Source of the DNA: Paraglaciecola chathamensis S18K6
GTDB taxonomy: Bacteria; Pseudomonadota; Gammaproteobacteria; Enterobacterales; Alteromonadaceae
DNA: 64,000 nt
Assembly: GCA_000314955.1 (NCBI GenBank)
Contig: BAEM01000022.1
Coordinates: forward strand, 124,001-188,000
Direction: 5' to 3'
Below are positions 23,944 through 32,320 of this stretch, in pieces; within the stretch, counting starts at the first letter, position 1; each line of letters begins with the position of its first letter. Both the position numbers and the translations under genes were made by a program. The notes below the pieces were generated by a model, which did not search any database, had not been told where the DNA came from, and saw only the letters and a list, made by a program, of their open reading frames with translations.

Positions 23944-26343
23944 ATGTTTACACTTTCCCCACTTACCCAGCACTTTCAACTGACCCCACTTTGTCGGTTT
24001 ATTCGAAATAGTTTAAGTATTACGCTGGTGGCGTCCACCGCGGTTAATGCTCAAAGCGAAGCGCCCACCCCCCCCTCTACCACTGATACTTCTGGACTTG
24101 AGCGTATCGTTGTTACATCGCAAAAACGTGTGCAGTCTTTGCAAGACATTCCCACTTCAATTCAAGCATTTTCTGGTGAAGAACTGGGTAAAAACAATAT
24201 CGCTAACTTACTGGATATGTCGGAATCATTGCCCAATGTGCACATCACTGAAACATCTAGCAGCAAACGTATATTTATCCGCGGGATTGGCTCAGGCACC
24301 AATGCCGGCTTTGAACAATCGGTGGCTATGTATAAAGACGGTATCTATCTTGGCCGGGGCCACCAGGCTAAATTTCCGTTTTTAGACATGGAGCGTATCG
24401 AGTTAATAAAAGGCCCTCAGGCAGTCATGTTCGGTAAAAATGCCACCGCTGGGGCGTTGAGTATGAGTAGCAACCCAGCAAGCTCTCTGTTCGAAGGGAA
24501 CGTGAAAGTTGAAGTAGGCTCAGACAATGAGCGACGCTACAGTGGCGTGATCAATGTACCTGTTAACGACGATTTAGCTATACGTGTCGCTGCTTTCAAA
24601 GAGTCTAGGGATGGTTTTTTGTATAACCAGGCGCGCGATCAAGATGAGGCATCAAGCGATGCAAACGGTGTTCGATTCACCGCCGATTGGCAACTAAGTG
24701 ACGCTCTACATGCGCAATTGAAATGGGAGCACGGCAACTTTTCCACCAATGGTTCGCGCTATCAGTATATTATCGATACGCCCTCTCGCGACGAGCAAAT
24801 CGCCTCAGATCCTACTAATCCGGGAAATGTAGGGTATCGCTCATTTTTGCTTTCTGATACCAGCGGGTTAGATTATACCAGCGCCGTGTCGGGTGACCAA
24901 CATCCAGGCGGACTAGATGAAGGTAACGATACCTCAACAGACAATGGCGCATTACGCTTAACCTATGCTGTAAACGATTATGAGTTCACGTCAATTTCTA
25001 CCTACAGTCAATATGATTGGGACGCATTATTCGACGCTGATTACTCAGAAGTATCTTTAATACGCCAAGAATATGTTGAGCATTACGAACAGTTTACGCA
25101 AGAACTACGAGTAGCTTCACCCACTAACCAAGTTATCGAATACGTTGCCGGCATATTTTATATGAACAGTGATCTTGCTCACCCTAATGATGTGTTACTT
25201 GGGGCGTCACTGCTTATTCCGGAGCTGCCGGGCACCTCTTTAGGAACATTAGCCCTGTTTGAACAGGAACAAGAAAGCTACTCAGCATTTACCTCTTTCA
25301 CGTGGAATATGGATACCCACTGGAAGGCCAATCTTGGCTTGCGCTATCAACACGAAACAAAAGATGTCACTAGTGAGCAATCCATATATGCATTGTTCGA
25401 AGATGGCACCCCTGAAGCGGTACAACAGTTTGCGAACGCTGCCGCCCCTGCCATATCTCGAAGTTTATCGGGCGCTGGCGAGCATACCTTAGCAACGAAT
25501 CGATCCGAGTCACATTTGTCACCGAGCCTGAGCTTACAATATTTTGGCTTTGCCGATACGATGTTGTTCGCCAATGCTGGCATTGGCTATAAAGCAGGAG
25601 GGTTTGACGGCTCAGGTCTTAATTCATCTCAAGGTACTGAAGTCGATCCGAATTCGGGCTTTGAATATGAAGATGAAAAAGCAACAAACTATGAACTCGG
25701 CATAAAGTCAGAGCCAATTAAAAATAAGCTTGAGCTCAACGCCACAGTCTTTCTTACCGATTACCAAAATTTGCAAGTATCAGAGTTTAACGGCAATGCT
25801 TTTGTGGTTAAAAATGCTGCCGAAACCCGGGTTAAAGGCATAGAAATAGATAGCCGCTGGGCAATGACTGACCATTGGGATTTAAGCGCTAATGTGGCAC
25901 TACTAGACTTTGAATATCAAGCGTACGATGGTGCTTCTCCCACTGTGCGTCAAGCTGAATTACTGGGTCAAGCAACCCAGTCACTTACCGGCCAGACCGG
26001 CGCTTTCGCTCCTGATTATTCAGGTAATATCGCCTTGAATTATGAAACGACTGTAGGGTCTGGTTATACGTTGACAGCCAATTTAGCAGTGAATTTCAGT
26101 GATGATTTCTTTTTAGAACAAGATTTAGATCCGATAGCACATCAAAAAGCGTACGAAAAAATCAACCTACGCATTGGATTACTAGATGCCGATGATAGCT
26201 GGTCGATTTCATTATTGGTCAATAACCTAACTGACAAGCGTACTTTTAGCCAAGCGAACGATGTACCGGTGATCAGCTATGCACATAGATTCTTAGTTGA
26301 ACGCCCGCGTAGCGTACTTTTACAAGGAGCGTATTTCTTTTAA
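23944..26343 (+). CDS. TonB-dependent outer-membrane receptor
   Basis: 799 residues. An unusually long N-terminal leader (about 37 residues) holds the hydrophobic signal segment (RNSLSITLVASTAVNAQ). The TonB box/plug start LERIVVTSQKRVQSLQDIPT, RIFIRGIGSGTNAGFEQSVA and IELIKGPQAVMFGKNATAGA are diagnostic; the barrel ends with SVLLQGAYFF. It is related to the receptor at 9138 but clearly distinct in its loops. The nearest catabolic genes are a LysR regulator and a class II aldolase, which may belong with it. AGAGGTTGCC precedes the ATG. Confidence 0.9.
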   Translation: MFTLSPLTQHFQLTPLCRFIRNSLSITLVASTAVNAQSEAPTPPSTTDTSGLERIVVTSQKRVQSLQDIPTSIQAFSGEELGKNNIANLLDMSESLPNVHITETSSSKRIFIRGIGSGTNAGFEQSVAMYKDGIYLGRGHQAKFPFLDMERIELIKGPQAVMFGKNATAGALSMSSNPASSLFEGNVKVEVGSDNERRYSGVINVPVNDDLAIRVAAFKESRDGFLYNQARDQDEASSDANGVRFTADWQLSDALHAQLKWEHGNFSTNGSRYQYIIDTPSRDEQIASDPTNPGNVGYRSFLLSDTSGLDYTSAVSGDQHPGGLDEGNDTSTDNGALRLTYAVNDYEFTSISTYSQYDWDALFDADYSEVSLIRQEYVEHYEQFTQELRVASPTNQVIEYVAGIFYMNSDLAHPNDVLLGASLLIPELPGTSLGTLALFEQEQESYSAFTSFTWNMDTHWKANLGLRYQHETKDVTSEQSIYALFEDGTPEAVQQFANAAAPAISRSLSGAGEHTLATNRSESHLSPSLSLQYFGFADTMLFANAGIGYKAGGFDGSGLNSSQGTEVDPNSGFEYEDEKATNYELGIKSEPIKNKLELNATVFLTDYQNLQVSEFNGNAFVVKNAAETRVKGIEIDSRWAMTDHWDLSANVALLDFEYQAYDGASPTVRQAELLGQATQSLTGQTGAFAPDYSGNIALNYETTVGSGYTLTANLAVNFSDDFFLEQDLDPIAHQKAYEKINLRIGLLDADDSWSISLLVNNLTDKRTFSQANDVPVISYAHRFLVERPRSVLLQGAYFF

Positions 26344-26375
26344 TGCGTTCAGTCTTTTAACCCTATTAGCCAATG

Positions 26376-27302
26376 TTATGTCGTCTGCGCAGATGGCGGT
26401 ATTACACGCTTAGCAATATCGAGTAGTTTGGCGCGCATCCAACTGTTCAATGGGTCGTGTACTGCCTGTTTATGCCAATACATGTGAACAGGCAGCATTG
26501 GCACTTCAAACGGCAATGGAACCACTTCAACCGGCATCTGTTGCTTGAGTAAGCGCGCATAAGCGTTGGGCATAGTGAGCAACATGTCACAGCGGCTGAT
26601 AACACTAGTAGCAGCAAAGTAATGTTCGCACTTTAGGGCAAACTTACGCGATGCACCGTGCTGAGCAAGGGCCATGTCAACTGTGTTTACCGCAGAATCT
26701 TTAAAGGTCACAAGTGCATGGTCGGCCTGAACGTAGCTCTGCAACGACATGTTTGACAAAATTGGGTGCCCTTTTCGGCATATCAATGAAAAATGTTCAT
26801 CACAAATCAGTGTGTGCTGTATTTCGCTCGAGGTGGGACTTAGTACATCGATAACAATGTCGAGTTCTTGACTTTCAAGGGCGGCTTCCATGTCGACGCG
26901 GCTAACCTGACGGCTATTCACGGTAATGTTTGGTGTATTAATCAATAAATCAGTGGACAGCTCAGGGAAAAATAATGACTCAAGAATATCGCGAAAACCA
27001 AACTTCATTTCACGCTGATACTGATGCACATCAAATTCACCAATATTGTGTAGTGTCGATTCTAGCTCAGCAACTGAACTTAACACCCTAGGCATAATGG
27101 TTTGGCACAACGCGGTGGGGATCATTTTACGCCCATGACGGACAAAAAGTGGATCTTGGTATTTGTCGCGCAAGCGAGACAAAGCGTGACTTACAGCGGG
27201 TTGACTCAAGTGAAGACGTTTACCTGCAGCGGTTATTGAGCCTTCTTGATAAACCGTGACAAGCACAAGAAATAAATTTAAATCAATTTTACTATGCAGC
27301 AT
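26376..27302 (-). CDS. LysR family transcriptional regulator
   Basis: About 308 residues. The winged helix (residues 5-65) shows GSITAAGKRLHLSQPAVSHA and LSRLRDKYQDPLFVRHGRKM, the NodD/NahR-type LysR pattern. The effector domain runs to the C-terminus. It is divergent from the class II aldolase gene, with about 87 bp between them, the classic LysR-target arrangement. The ATG at 27302 (MLHSKIDLNLF) is the family-typical start; upstream codons would need a TTG. Confidence 0.88.
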   Translation of the reverse strand: MLHSKIDLNLFLVLVTVYQEGSITAAGKRLHLSQPAVSHALSRLRDKYQDPLFVRHGRKMIPTALCQTIMPRVLSSVAELESTLHNIGEFDVHQYQREMKFGFRDILESLFFPELSTDLLINTPNITVNSRQVSRVDMEAALESQELDIVIDVLSPTSSEIQHTLICDEHFSLICRKGHPILSNMSLQSYVQADHALVTFKDSAVNTVDMALAQHGASRKFALKCEHYFAATSVISRCDMLLTMPNAYARLLKQQMPVEVVPLPFEVPMLPVHMYWHKQAVHDPLNSWMRAKLLDIAKRVIPPSAQTT

Positions 27303-27389
27303 ATTAATACTTATCAATCAAATTACATCATTCGTATAGATTCTAATTATTATTACACTGGTGTCAATTAACAAGATACGAGGTGACAC

Positions 27390-28196
27390 ATGAGTGACAA
27401 TATCCAACAAGATGTAAATCACATGGCTATCGGTGCGGGGAAATTTAACATTCCCATGCCCCCCACTTTCACCGATAAACTAGCCCAGCGCCAGTACGAA
27501 AAACAGCGCTTAGCCGCAGGGTTTCGTGCATTTGCATTACATCATTTTGACGAAGGTTTAGCGGGGCATATCACTTTGCGAGATTGTATTGATCAAGATA
27601 CGTTTTGGGTGAACCCACTGGGTATTCATTTTTCAATGATTAAAGCCTCAGATTTAGTACGCATTGATCATCAAGGCAAAATAATTGAGGGCGCTCATGC
27701 GGTCAATAACGCAGCTTTTGCTATTCACTCCCGTGTGCATATGGCTCGCCCTGATGTAAATGCCGTTGCCCATGCCCATACCAAATACGGTCGTGCATTT
27801 TCAGCGTTAGGCGAACTACTTAAACCCATTTCTCAAGACGCCTGTATGTTTTATGAAAATCATGGCTTGTTCGAAACGTTTACCGGCGTGGTTGCACAAA
27901 AAGACGAAGGTGATTTGATTGCTCAAGCGCTTGGGGAACACAGCGCGGTGATTTTACAAAATCATGGCTTGATTACGGTGGGAAGCTCTGTCGATGCAGC
28001 GGTGGCAAACTTTATTTTGATGGACAGTTGCTGTCAAAGTCAGCTACTTGCTCAGGCAGCTGGCTCTTTAACGTTAATAGACCATGACATCGCTTTGAAA
28101 ACAAAAGCAGCGAACGGGTCAGATTTAGTAACTTGGGGTAACTTTCAACCCTTGTATTCAATGTTACATGCTTCGGACCCAAGTTTCTTAGCCTAG
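27390..28196 (+). CDS. Class II aldolase/adducin family protein
   Basis: 268 residues. The metal-binding histidines are visible in NAVAHAHTKYGRAFSALG and in VILQNHGLITVG; GHITLRDCIDQDTFWVNPLG matches the substrate-binding start of the fold. Family members are zinc-dependent fuculose-/ribulose-phosphate aldolases, epimerases and other lyases, but many members of this long subgroup have no known reaction. Strong ribosome site GAGGTGACAC. Divergent from a LysR regulator that probably controls it, and next to an M14-type peptidase. Confidence 0.85.
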   Translation: MSDNIQQDVNHMAIGAGKFNIPMPPTFTDKLAQRQYEKQRLAAGFRAFALHHFDEGLAGHITLRDCIDQDTFWVNPLGIHFSMIKASDLVRIDHQGKIIEGAHAVNNAAFAIHSRVHMARPDVNAVAHAHTKYGRAFSALGELLKPISQDACMFYENHGLFETFTGVVAQKDEGDLIAQALGEHSAVILQNHGLITVGSSVDAAVANFILMDSCCQSQLLAQAAGSLTLIDHDIALKTKAANGSDLVTWGNFQPLYSMLHASDPSFLA

Positions 28197-28253
28197 TCGA
28201 CCTGAAATACCATTGTACGTAAATGAGTGATCACTCGCTGAGAGGAGGCATTA

Positions 28254-28289
28254 ATGCGTATTGGTATTTTAAACGCCCCAGATTTTTAG
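28254..28289 (+). pseudogene. 11-codon open frame with a strong ribosome site, possible gene-start remnant
   Basis: AGGAGG lies 5 bp before an ATG that encodes MRIGILNAPDF and then a stop. The short peptide resembles the start of class I glutamine amidotransferase proteins (RIGIL...). A 16-bp perfect hairpin starts 3 bp later. It may be the leftover start of a deleted gene, or a chance match; nothing downstream on this strand continues the protein. Confidence 0.3.
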
Positions 28290-28291
28290 TA

Positions 28292-28327
28292 AAACGTAAA
28301 CAGCGAATGGGTTCGCTGTTTACGTTT
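28292..28327. terminator. 16-bp perfect hairpin, probable bidirectional terminator
   Basis: AAACGTAAACAGCGAA and its exact complement flank the loop TGGG, between the aldolase gene and the convergent M14-like gene. Stem ends are A/T-rich, giving a short U-run within the arms. Confidence 0.7.
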
Positions 28328-28351
28328 GTTACTAAGAACGAGAAAACGTGG

Positions 28352-29272
28352 TTATTGATGCTCGCGCAAGTAATTAAGTGCCCCAGTCACGGCGGCAACT
28401 TGTGCAAGAATGCATTCTTCAGGTGTTGCACTTGCGCTGTCAGGGTACACTTCCGTTGTGGTGGTATACTCAGCGTTAGTAAAACCGGCACATAAACCTA
28501 AATCTTTCAGTGCGTAATGAATAACACCATGCTGGATCATGGGCGAACCAATTAATTTTCCTTCCGCGTCTGGCAACGCAATATGGGTAACTTTTTCAAC
28601 ACTGCTGACCACTGCCCGCTGAAACGAATCTTGAGGATTATGTTCGTCACCGACGGTGTAGAAACCATCAGGAATTTGCCAAATAGCCTGCTCAATGCCA
28701 TCTCGCGCACTTAGGGCTGGACGAAATTCACTGTTGTCTGTGTCAGTCGTTTCATGTAAATCGATATGCGCGTGTACCGGTAAACCTAATTTGCTCACGA
28801 ATGCCATGATTTGTGCAGCTTCAGGTGATGCACTTTGCGGTACAAAAGAGCGGTTTGGATCGACCGCCATGGGGTTCCAACGATTGATGGTTTCGTATCC
28901 CCAGGGGCTGATGCAAGGCGCGATGATCAAATTAAAATCTGCTGCGTAATCGCTGGCGTGACGCATAGCAAAACGCAACGCGCCTTGAACACCACTGGTT
29001 TCGTAACCGTGCACACCACCAGTGATTAAAACAGTTGGCTTATCATTATCAAGGTGTTTGTTAGTGATAGCGTAAAGCGGGTAAGGCCCATCTGCATATT
29101 CAAGCACACCATACTGCTCTACGTTAAATGGCCCTTGCACCGCTTCGATATGAACAACGACTTCGTTATGATAACTACGTTTAATGGATTGTTGTGCCAA
29201 CCATTGCTCTTTTTCATACAGTGTCCAAGGAACACCGGCAGTACCAATGCTATAGGTATAATCTTGAGTCAT
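28352..29272 (-). CDS. M14-like zinc metallopeptidase/deacylase
   Basis: 306 residues. The zinc-binding HxxE lies in ITGGVHGYETSG, the third ligand His in VHAHIDLHETTDTD, and DPNRSF gives the substrate-binding Arg-type motif, as in zinc carboxypeptidases and succinylglutamate desuccinylase/aspartoacylase relatives. It likely hydrolyses an amide bond in a small molecule or peptide. No signal peptide, so it is cytoplasmic. The ATG at 29272 follows AAAGGAATTTC. It is convergent with the aldolase gene, so co-regulation is uncertain. Confidence 0.75.
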   Translation of the reverse strand: MTQDYTYSIGTAGVPWTLYEKEQWLAQQSIKRSYHNEVVVHIEAVQGPFNVEQYGVLEYADGPYPLYAITNKHLDNDKPTVLITGGVHGYETSGVQGALRFAMRHASDYAADFNLIIAPCISPWGYETINRWNPMAVDPNRSFVPQSASPEAAQIMAFVSKLGLPVHAHIDLHETTDTDNSEFRPALSARDGIEQAIWQIPDGFYTVGDEHNPQDSFQRAVVSSVEKVTHIALPDAEGKLIGSPMIQHGVIHYALKDLGLCAGFTNAEYTTTTEVYPDSASATPEECILAQVAAVTGALNYLREHQ

Positions 29273-29460
29273 GAAATTCCTTTGAATAGCGCTTATATAC
29301 AAGCGGTTAAGGTGAAGCGGTGTATTTTAAGGTATTTATCAACAGGTGTCAGAATCAGCACGATATGAAGTTAAGAAAATGCGTATTTAACGTGTCTTCG
29401 GGTGTCAGCAAATCTTGACTAAAGACTAATGTGTTAGCAACACTGAACAAGCTTAGTTTG

Positions 29461-29499
29461 CTTATTTCGATGCTACTTGAGCAGTAACATCGAGATAAG
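29461..29499. terminator. Long imperfect hairpin after the RHH gene
   Basis: Arms CTTAT-T-TCGATG-C-TACT and AGTA-A-CATCGA-G-ATAAG pair with three mismatches around a five-base loop, about 50 bp beyond the end of the RHH gene. No good U-run, so its termination role is uncertain. The rest of the 278-bp gap has nothing evident. Confidence 0.35.
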
Positions 29500-29550
29500 C
29501 ACGTATTTAAGCAATGTTTTTATCACCACGAGGTTTACAGCCGGACGTTT

Positions 29551-29937
29551 CTAAATGGACGGCTCTCGCGTAAAGCATCGACGCCGCGCTAAGGTACGCT
29601 GATTCTCTTGTGAGAGTATGATATCAATCCCGTTCTTTTTTATTGGGGTTTTCTCACACCGGCTCAACACACCATCGGCGACAAGAGATAAGTACCTTGC
29701 GCAGCATACGCGTAAAAATGACGTGAAATTACTCAAATCTAACTCTGCTTCCTGAGACTCAAAGTACAACTTGGTTATCAGTTGATTGACAGACATATCA
29801 TCACGAAAACCAATTTCGGCTAATACGTCCCAAAAGAAATTTTCTAATCTGATTGAAGTCACTACACCTTCTATGCGTAAAGACTTTGTTCTACTTAACC
29901 ACCGTTCAGATTCTGCCTCGATGAATAACTGACACAT
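29551..29937 (-). CDS. Ribbon-helix-helix domain protein (RHH_4-like)
   Basis: 128 residues. The segment RTKSLRIEGVVTSIRLENFF, then VLAEIGFRDDMSVNQLITKL, matches RHH_4-type ribbon-helix-helix proteins: a short beta strand followed by two helices. The C-terminal about 40 residues are basic with a few cysteines and no known motif. Such proteins are DNA-binding dimers, often regulators. The start at 29937 has AAAGGAGC 6 bp upstream; the longer in-frame version does not. No target is apparent. Confidence 0.7.
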   Translation of the reverse strand: MCQLFIEAESERWLSRTKSLRIEGVVTSIRLENFFWDVLAEIGFRDDMSVNQLITKLYFESQEAELDLSNFTSFLRVCCARYLSLVADGVLSRCEKTPIKKNGIDIILSQENQRTLARRRCFTREPSI

Positions 29938-30077
29938 ACTAAAGCTCCTTTTAGAATGGACTGATTTACGACTATTTGCGAACCTATGTTCCAAGTTGGA
30001 ACCAAGAGTACAAAGTTAACCATGAAGCACTTATCACATGGTAACAAATATATACTACACCTTAAGAGTTATAGCCT

Positions 30078-30716
30078 TTAAGACCTGCGCACGCCAATTT
30101 CATGGCCTAATTGCCTTAAATAATGATGCATGAAATCAGTTCGAATTCGCCCTTCCCTTTTTGCTTCATCAGTGTGAAGCATTTCTTCAAGTCTCAGTAA
30201 TTTCTGGAAAAAGTGATCTAAGGTAAAATGTGTGTCATCCACATCGCGATATAACGCAAACGGATCGTTCACTTCATATAAAGTGCGCTCCAACGCACTA
30301 CCGACTTGCAAGCACCTCGCTATCCCAATCGCACCTATGGCATCTAGCCTATCTGCATCCTGCACGATACACGCCTCTAAACTTTTTGGCGTAATATCAG
30401 CACTGAAACTGTGAGCAACAATCGCATGATGAATATGATCAAAATGTTCCTGCGGATAGCCAATTTCTGTTAAAAATACCAAGGCTTTGTCTGCCGCCAT
30501 GCTTGAGCTTTTTGCTCGCTCTGGATGATTTTTTGGCAGGGTGACGCAATCGTGTAACCACACTGCAGGCATCACAACCCACTCATTACCGCGCTCAACT
30601 TCACACAGTTGCTTGGCATTGAGCACAACCCGTTTCACATGCTGTAAATCATGCGCGGCGTCAGTATGCATTTCTACTTTTATGAACTCAGCCATTTTGG
30701 CCACGAATAGGTCCAT
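30078..30716 (-). CDS. HD-domain phosphohydrolase (YedJ-like)
   Basis: 212 residues. Metal ligands are visible: His in AAHDLQHVKRVVLNA, the HD pair in PAVWLHDCVT, and Asp in ACIVQDADRLDAIGAIGI. The QDADRLDAIGAIGIAR stretch is typical of the YedJ/YpgQ group, which hydrolyses nucleotides in vitro. Cytoplasmic, single gene, weak ribosome site TAGGTAATTTAC. The true substrate is unknown. Confidence 0.85.
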   Translation of the reverse strand: MDLFVAKMAEFIKVEMHTDAAHDLQHVKRVVLNAKQLCEVERGNEWVVMPAVWLHDCVTLPKNHPERAKSSSMAADKALVFLTEIGYPQEHFDHIHHAIVAHSFSADITPKSLEACIVQDADRLDAIGAIGIARCLQVGSALERTLYEVNDPFALYRDVDDTHFTLDHFFQKLLRLEEMLHTDEAKREGRIRTDFMHHYLRQLGHEIGVRRS

Positions 30717-30887
30717 GTAAATTACCTAATAGCTCGTGCGTCTCTTCAATGATCAAATCGTTTTTTTATATCACCTTATAACCAAGGTTAACGAATTACA
30801 TGAAGAATTAAGCACTAAAATTTGAACAAAAACAGGTTGATTAACGTAAAGTCAGTAGTTTATTTGGAAGCAAAGCAAAGGTACAGG

Positions 30888-31193
30888 TTAAAATCGGGTG
30901 TCGTTTTCGCATGGAATACCATCCTTGTCACCGTCCATTCGCGTATCTGGGCAATGGGCAATAAAGTATTCAGCTTCAGCTCGAGACGTCATTTGCCCAC
31001 AGTATTGGCGCCCGTCACAGCGAAAATTCATCACCATAGGGGCTGGCTTGCGTGGAGAAGTTAATTTTTTCGGCTCTTCTACGCGCGATGCTAACCCAGC
31101 TTTTACTTCTGTCGTTTTAGATTGGGCACCTAACTCACCCATGTATTGAAAGGCAGCGAAGAGTATTGCTGCAATAATAATTATCTTCCCCAT
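30888..31193 (-). CDS. Membrane-anchored excalibur calcium-binding domain protein
   Basis: 101 residues. An N-terminal membrane helix (MGKIIIIAAILFAAFQYMGE), a basic/proline linker and a C-terminal excalibur domain with paired cysteines and DTRMDGDKDGIPCEN, the Ca2+-loop motif DxDxDGxxCE. Excalibur domains are extracytoplasmic and often appear with nucleases or in small cold-shock-linked proteins; the role is unknown. Single gene, ribosome site AGAGCATTTT. Confidence 0.8.
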   Translation of the reverse strand: MGKIIIIAAILFAAFQYMGELGAQSKTTEVKAGLASRVEEPKKLTSPRKPAPMVMNFRCDGRQYCGQMTSRAEAEYFIAHCPDTRMDGDKDGIPCENDTRF

Positions 31194-31341
31194 AAAATGC
31201 TCTGTTTACTCATCATTTTTACACGATATAACAATATGATGCGGTGTATCCAGCGCGTTTATGTATACAAATACGTACTTAGGAATAAATGAGTCAGCGT
31301 TACCTGCCAGCCAATCCTAAACTCACAGGTGAAACCCTGTG

Positions 31342-32148
31342 TTAGTTTTCTTCGATGTACGCTTTGTGCATCTTAGAGTACCGCTTTAAAGCACGCTGTA
31401 GCCAGAGTTGATAATCAGGTGTTTTGAGTAAATCTTCAACTGAGCTTAGGGTCTGATAATGTGGCGATTTTTTTGAAATAGAAAAGTACAAGTCCCCTTC
31501 TACTAGCGGTATTAGCCTATCAACAATATGCTCATCCAAATCGTAAAGGTTTAGTAAATGTTGACCGGACTGGCGACCGATAATCACCCCATCGATTCGC
31601 TCTAAAAACAACATAGAAAACAAGCGATAATAATTTTCACCTCTTATCACATGGCTATTTTCAAGCAGATAGTGGTCAAAAAAGCCACCCAGGCTGACGC
31701 CTCGAACTAAACCAATAAGTTTACCATCGAGTGAGGCGGGCTTTTCATATTCAAGGCCACCCGCTTTGTTGACGAAAAGGGCATTTTCATTGCTTGCCAT
31801 GGGCGTGTGTGAAAAATGGGAGTAAGTTTCTCGTTCGGGGTTTTTAAATGAGCAGATATTTAAGTCCACTTCTCCTGAACTTACCATCTGCTGGCAACGT
31901 TTCCATGGGCCCACGTAGGTCAAATCGACGTCAAACCCTAACGTACCAAAAAGTTGCTGAGCAGCCTCTGCACACACGCCCACAATTCTATCTCCTTGAA
32001 GCCAATTCCAAGGGGCATAATCATGATGGCCGCAGGCTGTCAAAATAGGCCTGTCCTCTGCGCTAAACGCCTGAGTGGCGCCTAAGCTTGTAAGTAACCA
32101 AAGTAAAACGCGATATTTCAATAATCGGCCCACGCTAGATGATCGCAC
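31342..32148 (-). CDS. Periplasmic substrate-binding (SBP_bac_3-like) protein
   Basis: About 268 residues from a GTG start, with a signal peptide (YRVLLWLLTSLGATQAFSA). The mature part (ACGHHDYAPWNWLQGDRIVG, LTYVGPWKRCQQMVSSGEVD, GLVRGVSLGGFFDHYL) follows the amino-acid-type binding-protein fold; conserved polar-substrate positions are weak. No ABC transporter genes lie nearby, as is common for orphan SBP-like proteins in Alteromonadales and Shewanella, so it may sense or carry a solute for an unlinked transporter. An alternative start a few codons downstream is possible. Confidence 0.75.
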   Translation of the reverse strand: MRSSSVGRLLKYRVLLWLLTSLGATQAFSAEDRPILTACGHHDYAPWNWLQGDRIVGVCAEAAQQLFGTLGFDVDLTYVGPWKRCQQMVSSGEVDLNICSFKNPERETYSHFSHTPMASNENALFVNKAGGLEYEKPASLDGKLIGLVRGVSLGGFFDHYLLENSHVIRGENYYRLFSMLFLERIDGVIIGRQSGQHLLNLYDLDEHIVDRLIPLVEGDLYFSISKKSPHYQTLSSVEDLLKTPDYQLWLQRALKRYSKMHKAYIEEN

Positions 32149-32320
32149 TCAAGTGTGACCGCCATGAACAATAGTTTGATTAAAAATAACGCAATTTAAA
32201 GAAAAGTACCAATGTAAACTTGAGGCGCTTATTCGACAACAATTTGATTTATATCGCAATTCCCCGCAACAGCAGTCAATACTGCGTTACGGGCATGACA
32301 CGGTAACCATTTAACCTCTA

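Noticed and set aside
28223-28495. 90-codon plus-strand frame overlapping the M14-like gene
   Set aside because: Overlaps a well-supported minus-strand gene and includes the hairpin terminator.
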